Shown here: positions 22,823 through 25,712 of the stretch, in pieces | How the letters are laid out: each line of letters starts with the position of its first letter | Position numbering within the stretch: the first letter of the stretch is position 1 | IMG/VR virus record: IMGVR_UViG_3300034198_015474 | Span: 1 to 25,712 of that record | Length of the DNA stretch: 25,712 nt | Source of the DNA: a virus | Strand: one strand, 5' to 3' | Position numbers and translations under genes: made by a program | Notes under the pieces: model-generated | Seen by the model: the letters and a program-made list of their open reading frames with translations, nothing else | Database searches by the model: none | Told to the model about the DNA's origin: nothing

Positions 22823-23692
22823 ATGTTAGTAGCACACGAAGCACCATTACAAATAATGAAAGAAGTCCGTTCTTTAACGGATTATGATTATGCTTTAGTT
22901 CATCTTCTAGAGGAAAGTGAAGAATATAGAGACTTTTTCTTTGAATCTAAAGAAATGGGACGCAAAATTATTTTAGATAATAGTCTTTATGAGCTTGGTA
23001 AAGCTTATAATCATGAGTTATTTTTTAATTGGGTTCTGCAATTAGAGCCAGATGAGTATATAATTCCTGATGTATTTCAAGATTATGAAGCCAATATTAA
23101 AAGTTTTGAAGAGTTCCTAGGTAAATTTGATACACATTCTGCAAGAGGCAAACGCATAGGAGTTGTCCAGGGAAAAAATTACCAGGAATTAAAAGATTCC
23201 TATTTATTCATGTCACAACATGCAGATAAGATAGCAATTAGCTTTGGATATGACTATTATTGGCAGCAAGCTTTAGAAAATGCAAAGAATGATTTTGATT
23301 TAGCATTGCTTTATAATTCCAAAAACAATGAAAAAAGAATTAAAGAAGTATGGAAACCAACAGCATTTGCTACATTTAGACCCAAGCTATTGAAACAATT
23401 AATTGATGATGGGGTTATAGATTATACAAAATCCCATCATTTATTAGGTTGTGGATTACCTACAGAATTTATAAATTATACAGGAGATCTTTATTCTTTT
23501 ATTGAGACTATAGATACATCTCATCCGGTATTAATGGGTTATAATCTTAAGAGTTATGAATATGCAGTTAATTTAGAACATAAAATTGTAGAAAAAATGG
23601 TAGATATTTTTGACAAAAAAGTATCAGATGTGCAATTAGAATGTGTAGAAGAGAATATTAATTTCTTTAAGGAGAATATTTTATGCAAGTAA
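22823..23692 (+). CDS. dpdA: DpdA-like 7-deazaguanine DNA transglycosylase (TGT superfamily)
   Basis: 289 aa. The tRNA-guanine transglycosylase superfamily pattern is visible: IILDNSLYELG with D52 in the place of the family's D-S-G-x-F loop, YIIPDVFQD with D83, RIGVVQGKNY (113-117, like TGT GIVQGG), AISFGYDYYW, and HLLGCGLPTEF (206-216, like TGT's Y-L-M-G-V-G-x-P). Lack of a zinc-site Cys cluster and the short length separate it from true TGT and fit phage DpdA proteins, which exchange guanine in DNA for a 7-deazaguanine. The queE-like gene at 17519 supplies a precursor step. It is directly upstream of, and overlaps by 10 bp, thyX. Assignment is by motif; a tRNA-acting relative is not excluded. 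Confidence 0.68.
   Translation: MLVAHEAPLQIMKEVRSLTDYDYALVHLLEESEEYRDFFFESKEMGRKIILDNSLYELGKAYNHELFFNWVLQLEPDEYIIPDVFQDYEANIKSFEEFLGKFDTHSARGKRIGVVQGKNYQELKDSYLFMSQHADKIAISFGYDYYWQQALENAKNDFDLALLYNSKNNEKRIKEVWKPTAFATFRPKLLKQLIDDGVIDYTKSHHLLGCGLPTEFINYTGDLYSFIETIDTSHPVLMGYNLKSYEYAVNLEHKIVEKMVDIFDKKVSDVQLECVEENINFFKENILCK
23669..23674 (+). promoter_or_regulatory. Strong Shine-Dalgarno for thyX
   Basis: AAGGAG lies 8 nt before the ATG at 23683 and inside the end of the DpdA-like gene. It is the clearest ribosome-binding site in the window and fits thyX being the internal gene of a two-gene operon, in contrast to the gap-separated genes that seem leaderless. Confidence 0.7.
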
Positions 23693-24354
23693 AAATAGTA
23701 AGCATCACAGAACCAGTAATTGAGGGGATATTATCACCAGAAGATTTTATTAGTTATTGTGCACGGGTGTCTAATCCGTCTAATCAAGCTAATACACAAA
23801 CAGCTCCTAAATTATTAAAATATTTAATAGACCATAAACACTGGAGTCCCTTTGAAATGGTTAGTATGACTTTTGAAATTAAGACTTCAAGAGCTATTGC
23901 AGCACAAATTTTAAGGCACCGTAGTTTTTCTTTCCAAGAGTTTAGTCAAAGATATAGCAATATTACAGACTTTGAATCTTTTGAAATCAGAAAACAAGCC
24001 GAAAAGAATAGGCAATCAAGTACAGATCTTCTAGATTTAAATGAAGAAAGCACAGAAGCTATAAAGCAATATCTTGTAGCTGGAGCCACTCTTTATGAAA
24101 ATCTTTTAGAAAAGGGAGCAGCAAAGGAATGTGCTAGAATGGTTTTACCTCAATGCACTCAGACTACAATGTATATGAGTGGTAATGTAAGAAGCTGGGT
24201 ACATTATATTGATTTAAGAACAAAAGAAGATACACAAAAGGAACATCGTGAAATAGCTCTAGCTATTAAAGATACTTTTGTTGAAATATTTCCTAATATT
24301 TCAGAAGCATTAAATTGGAAATCGGAGTTGCCTAATGAGCAAGATTCGATATAA
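23683..24354 (+). CDS. thyX: Flavin-dependent thymidylate synthase ThyX
   Basis: 223 aa, the usual ThyX size. The signature RHRX7S is present as R78-H79-R80-SFSFQEF-S88, followed by QRYSN. HWSPFEMVSMTFEIKTSRA and ARMVLPQCTQTTMYMSGNVRSW are the other family blocks (dUMP and FAD binding). The usual Asn in RHRxxSxNE is Gln here. The enzyme makes dTMP from dUMP using methylenetetrahydrofolate and FAD, supplying thymidine for an AT-rich genome. It is co-transcribed with the DpdA-like gene and precedes a promoter for the next gene within its own last codons. Confidence 0.95.
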   Translation: MQVKIVSITEPVIEGILSPEDFISYCARVSNPSNQANTQTAPKLLKYLIDHKHWSPFEMVSMTFEIKTSRAIAAQILRHRSFSFQEFSQRYSNITDFESFEIRKQAEKNRQSSTDLLDLNEESTEAIKQYLVAGATLYENLLEKGAAKECARMVLPQCTQTTMYMSGNVRSWVHYIDLRTKEDTQKEHREIALAIKDTFVEIFPNISEALNWKSELPNEQDSI

Positions 24355-24357
24355 TAT
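24328..24357 (+). promoter_or_regulatory. Sigma70-like promoter, leaderless start
   Basis: TTGCCT (24328-24333), a 16-bp spacer, TATAAT (24350-24355), extended as TATAATAT to 24357. The ATG at 24364 is 8 nt after the hexamer. The site overlaps the end of thyX and drives a gene that appears to be strongly expressed (GC-richer codons, own terminator). Confidence 0.55.
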
Positions 24358-24363
24358 ATTTTT

Positions 24364-24750
24364 ATGAGCGAAACAACAACAACCCTAACAACCATCCTTG
24401 ATACTGTAGGCCGCACCATTTTAGGTGAAGTCGTAGCAGACAAGACAAACGACACAATCTTGGCACTTAAGAACCCAGTTGTTCTTAACGTAGTTCCTCA
24501 AGATCAGAACGGAAGAATGTCAGTTCAATTACTTCCAATCTTTTTTAGAGAATTTTTGCCCGACAAGACTGGCGACGTTATCTTTTCTTATAAGAAGGAT
24601 AGTATCACAGAAACTGACATTGAAGCTATTGATTTTCGCTTGAGTGCTCAGTATAGCCAGATGTTCAACAAGAGCAATGTTTTTGTCCCACCATCCGCTC
24701 CAGCATCAAGTGGTACTAACAGTAGTGTAATTAATCTTTTTGATGAGTAA
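24364..24750 (+). CDS. Small hypothetical phage protein with high-expression signs
   Basis: 128 aa; not recognised. Residues 10-95 alternate short hydrophobic strands and turns (TILGEVVADKTNDTILALKN, PVVLNVVPQDQNG, SVQLLPIFFREFL, GDVIFSYKKD), suggesting a small beta-rich fold, possibly Sm/OB-like, though that is only an impression. The C-terminal 25 residues are Ser/Pro/Ala-rich and end in an acidic hydrophobic NLFDE tail, which resembles a clamp- or protein-interaction tail. Its base composition stands out: 24421-24480 has 26 G/C in 60 bases, against 9 in 60 at 8461-8520. It has its own promoter and is followed by the only clear terminator. Confidence 0.75.
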   Translation: MSETTTTLTTILDTVGRTILGEVVADKTNDTILALKNPVVLNVVPQDQNGRMSVQLLPIFFREFLPDKTGDVIFSYKKDSITETDIEAIDFRLSAQYSQMFNKSNVFVPPSAPASSGTNSSVINLFDE

Positions 24751-24777
24751 ATCGTAATCTGATCAAAAGAAACCAGG

Positions 24778-24815
24778 AAAACCTCAGATTGTCAATTGAC
24801 TTTCTGAGGTTTTTT
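24778..24815 (+). terminator. Rho-independent terminator with nested palindrome
   Basis: AACCTCAGA (24780-24788) pairs perfectly with TCTGAGGTT (24803-24811), flanked by AA upstream and a T run to 24815. The 14-nt loop itself contains the perfect palindrome GTCAATTGAC (24791-24800), so the hairpin can extend across a TT/TT internal loop. It ends the transcript of the 128-aa gene. The right half of the loop doubles as the -35 of the uvsX promoter. Confidence 0.88.
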
Positions 24816-24825
24816 GTTATAATAT
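24796..24825 (+). promoter_or_regulatory. uvsX promoter overlapping the terminator, leaderless start
   Basis: TTGACT (24796-24801), a 16-bp spacer, TATAAT (24818-24823), extended TATAATAT. It is the best sigma70-type match in the window. The uvsX ATG at 24831 is 7 nt after the -10. The -35 lies in the terminator loop and the spacer spans its 3' arm and T run, so termination and initiation share the same DNA. Confidence 0.65.
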
Positions 24826-24830
24826 TTTAT

Positions 24831-25712
24831 ATGGCATACAAAAAGAAAAATACAGAAGAAGTAGAAGAAACAAGTGGATCTATTCAAGACGCTTTTAAGA
24901 TTTTAGAAGATTTAAATCCTGAAGCAGCTTATCTAGATGAAAATAGTTTATCTACGGTTAAGGATTGGATCGATACGGGATCAATGGCATTGAATGCTAT
25001 TATATCCGGTTCTATCTATGGTGGTGTCCCTATGGGAAGACTTACAGGATTTATTGGACCAGAATCTTGTGGTAAGACTTTAATGTGTAATAAGGTTATG
25101 GCTAATGCTCAAAAGAAGGGTATGCATATTGCTTATTTTGACACAGAAGGAGCATTAGATGAAGCTACAGCAGCTAGACTTGGTTGTGATCCTTCTAAGA
25201 TTAAGCATATACCTACAGAGATTACAGAGTCTTGTCGCAATCAAATTGTTAAATTTCTTGATACAGTTATAGCAAATAAATTGCACGGCAAGGTTTTAAT
25301 TGTTATTGACTCTCTAGGTAATCTTATTACTACTCAAGAAAAGAAAAAGATCGATGAAGGTAGTGATACACCAGACATGGGAAATAGAGCAAAGGCTTTG
25401 AAGAGTATGATGAGAGCTATTACTCATTCAGCTGCAAAAGCTAATTGTCCAGTTATCTTTACTAATCATATTTATGAAGATCCATCTCAGCTTCATCCTT
25501 CAGCTATTAAGAAGCAGGCTGGTGGTTCAGGCCCTCTTTATATGGCTTCGGTTATTGTTCAGATGGCTAAGAAAGCAGAGAGATCAAGTGATAGTAAGAA
25601 TAAAGATTCTAACACCGATGTTACGCCTTTATCAAAAGATATCAATGGTTTAACACTTCGAGCCCTTACTACAAAGAATCGTTTTGTACCTCCCTATCTT
25701 GAGACGGAAATG
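24831..25712 (+). CDS. uvsX: UvsX-like RecA-family recombinase (3' partial)
   Basis: 294 codons open to the right edge, so the C-terminus is missing (T4 UvsX is 391 aa). RecA core features: Walker A FIGPESCGKT, then IAYFDTEGALDEATAARLG with the catalytic Glu, Walker B VLIVIDSLGNL, a DMGNRAKALKSMMRAI loop-1 region, VIFTNHIYEDP, and GGSGPLYMASVIVQM (loop-2/C-terminal core). The N-terminus is Lys/Glu-rich (KKKNTEEVEET). UvsX forms filaments on single-stranded DNA for strand exchange and recombination-primed replication, working with the gp46/47 products encoded in the same window. The ATG sits just after its own TATAAT box. Confidence 0.95.
   Translation, partial: MAYKKKNTEEVEETSGSIQDAFKILEDLNPEAAYLDENSLSTVKDWIDTGSMALNAIISGSIYGGVPMGRLTGFIGPESCGKTLMCNKVMANAQKKGMHIAYFDTEGALDEATAARLGCDPSKIKHIPTEITESCRNQIVKFLDTVIANKLHGKVLIVIDSLGNLITTQEKKKIDEGSDTPDMGNRAKALKSMMRAITHSAAKANCPVIFTNHIYEDPSQLHPSAIKKQAGGSGPLYMASVIVQMAKKAERSSDSKNKDSNTDVTPLSKDINGLTLRALTTKNRFVPPYLETEM

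Noticed and set aside
1-25712. tRNA genes, CRISPR arrays, insertion sequences, attachment sites
   Set aside because: No cloverleaf, repeat-spacer array, transposase or direct-repeat attachment pattern was seen on reading; short gaps leave little room for them.

Overview
The window is about 25.7 kb of very AT-rich viral DNA in which all 25 genes are on the + strand. It carries a recognisable block of T4-superfamily (T4-like myovirus) core genes: late sigma factor gp55, recombination nuclease gp47/gp46, family B DNA polymerase gp43 and the recombinase UvsX. I therefore read it as part of a large T4-like myophage genome. The host cannot be named. A Gram-negative host is plausible only because of the LPS-type sugar chemistry (GT25, GT10, heptose-like genes), and that is inference.

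Region 1 (1-1643): the 3' part of gp55 (cut by the left edge), then gp47. Region 2 (1640-10407): eleven consecutive glycosyltransferase-like genes from many fold families (GT2-like paralogues, GT25, GT77-like, GT47/exostosin, GT34-like, GT10 fucosyltransferase-like, GT4). They are packed with 1-52 bp overlaps and have no membrane protein, flippase or polymerase among them. Region 3 (10439-15697): a promoter-like site, then a TylF-like O-methyltransferase, a SIS/GmhA-like isomerase, a second methyltransferase, a small transaldolase, an HddA-like GHMP sugar kinase, a HAD phosphatase-cytidylyltransferase fusion and a GalE-like SDR epimerase. Together these look like a heptose-type nucleotide-sugar supply line. 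Regions 2 and 3 form one cargo of about 14 kb set between gp47 and gp46, which are close neighbours in T4.

Region 4 (15694-25712): gp46, a QueE-like radical SAM enzyme, a GT-B glycosyltransferase-like protein, an orphan protein, gp43 (broken near its C-terminus by an apparent 1-nt frameshift), a DpdA/TGT-like transglycosylase, ThyX, a small GC-richer orphan with a strong terminator, and UvsX (cut by the right edge). QueE plus DpdA suggests 7-deazaguanine DNA modification. DpdA and ThyX lie between gp43 and uvsX, where T4 keeps its own base-modification genes (gene 42 and beta-gt).

Regulation: genes in the packed cargo appear translationally coupled. Most genes that start after a gap have a TATAAT-like box that ends only 7-10 nt before the ATG, several with a TTGNNT hexamer exactly 16 bp upstream. 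Their mRNAs are predicted to be leaderless or nearly so. One internal gene (thyX) has a good Shine-Dalgarno instead. No tRNA, CRISPR array, insertion sequence or gene-free stretch over 300 bases was found.
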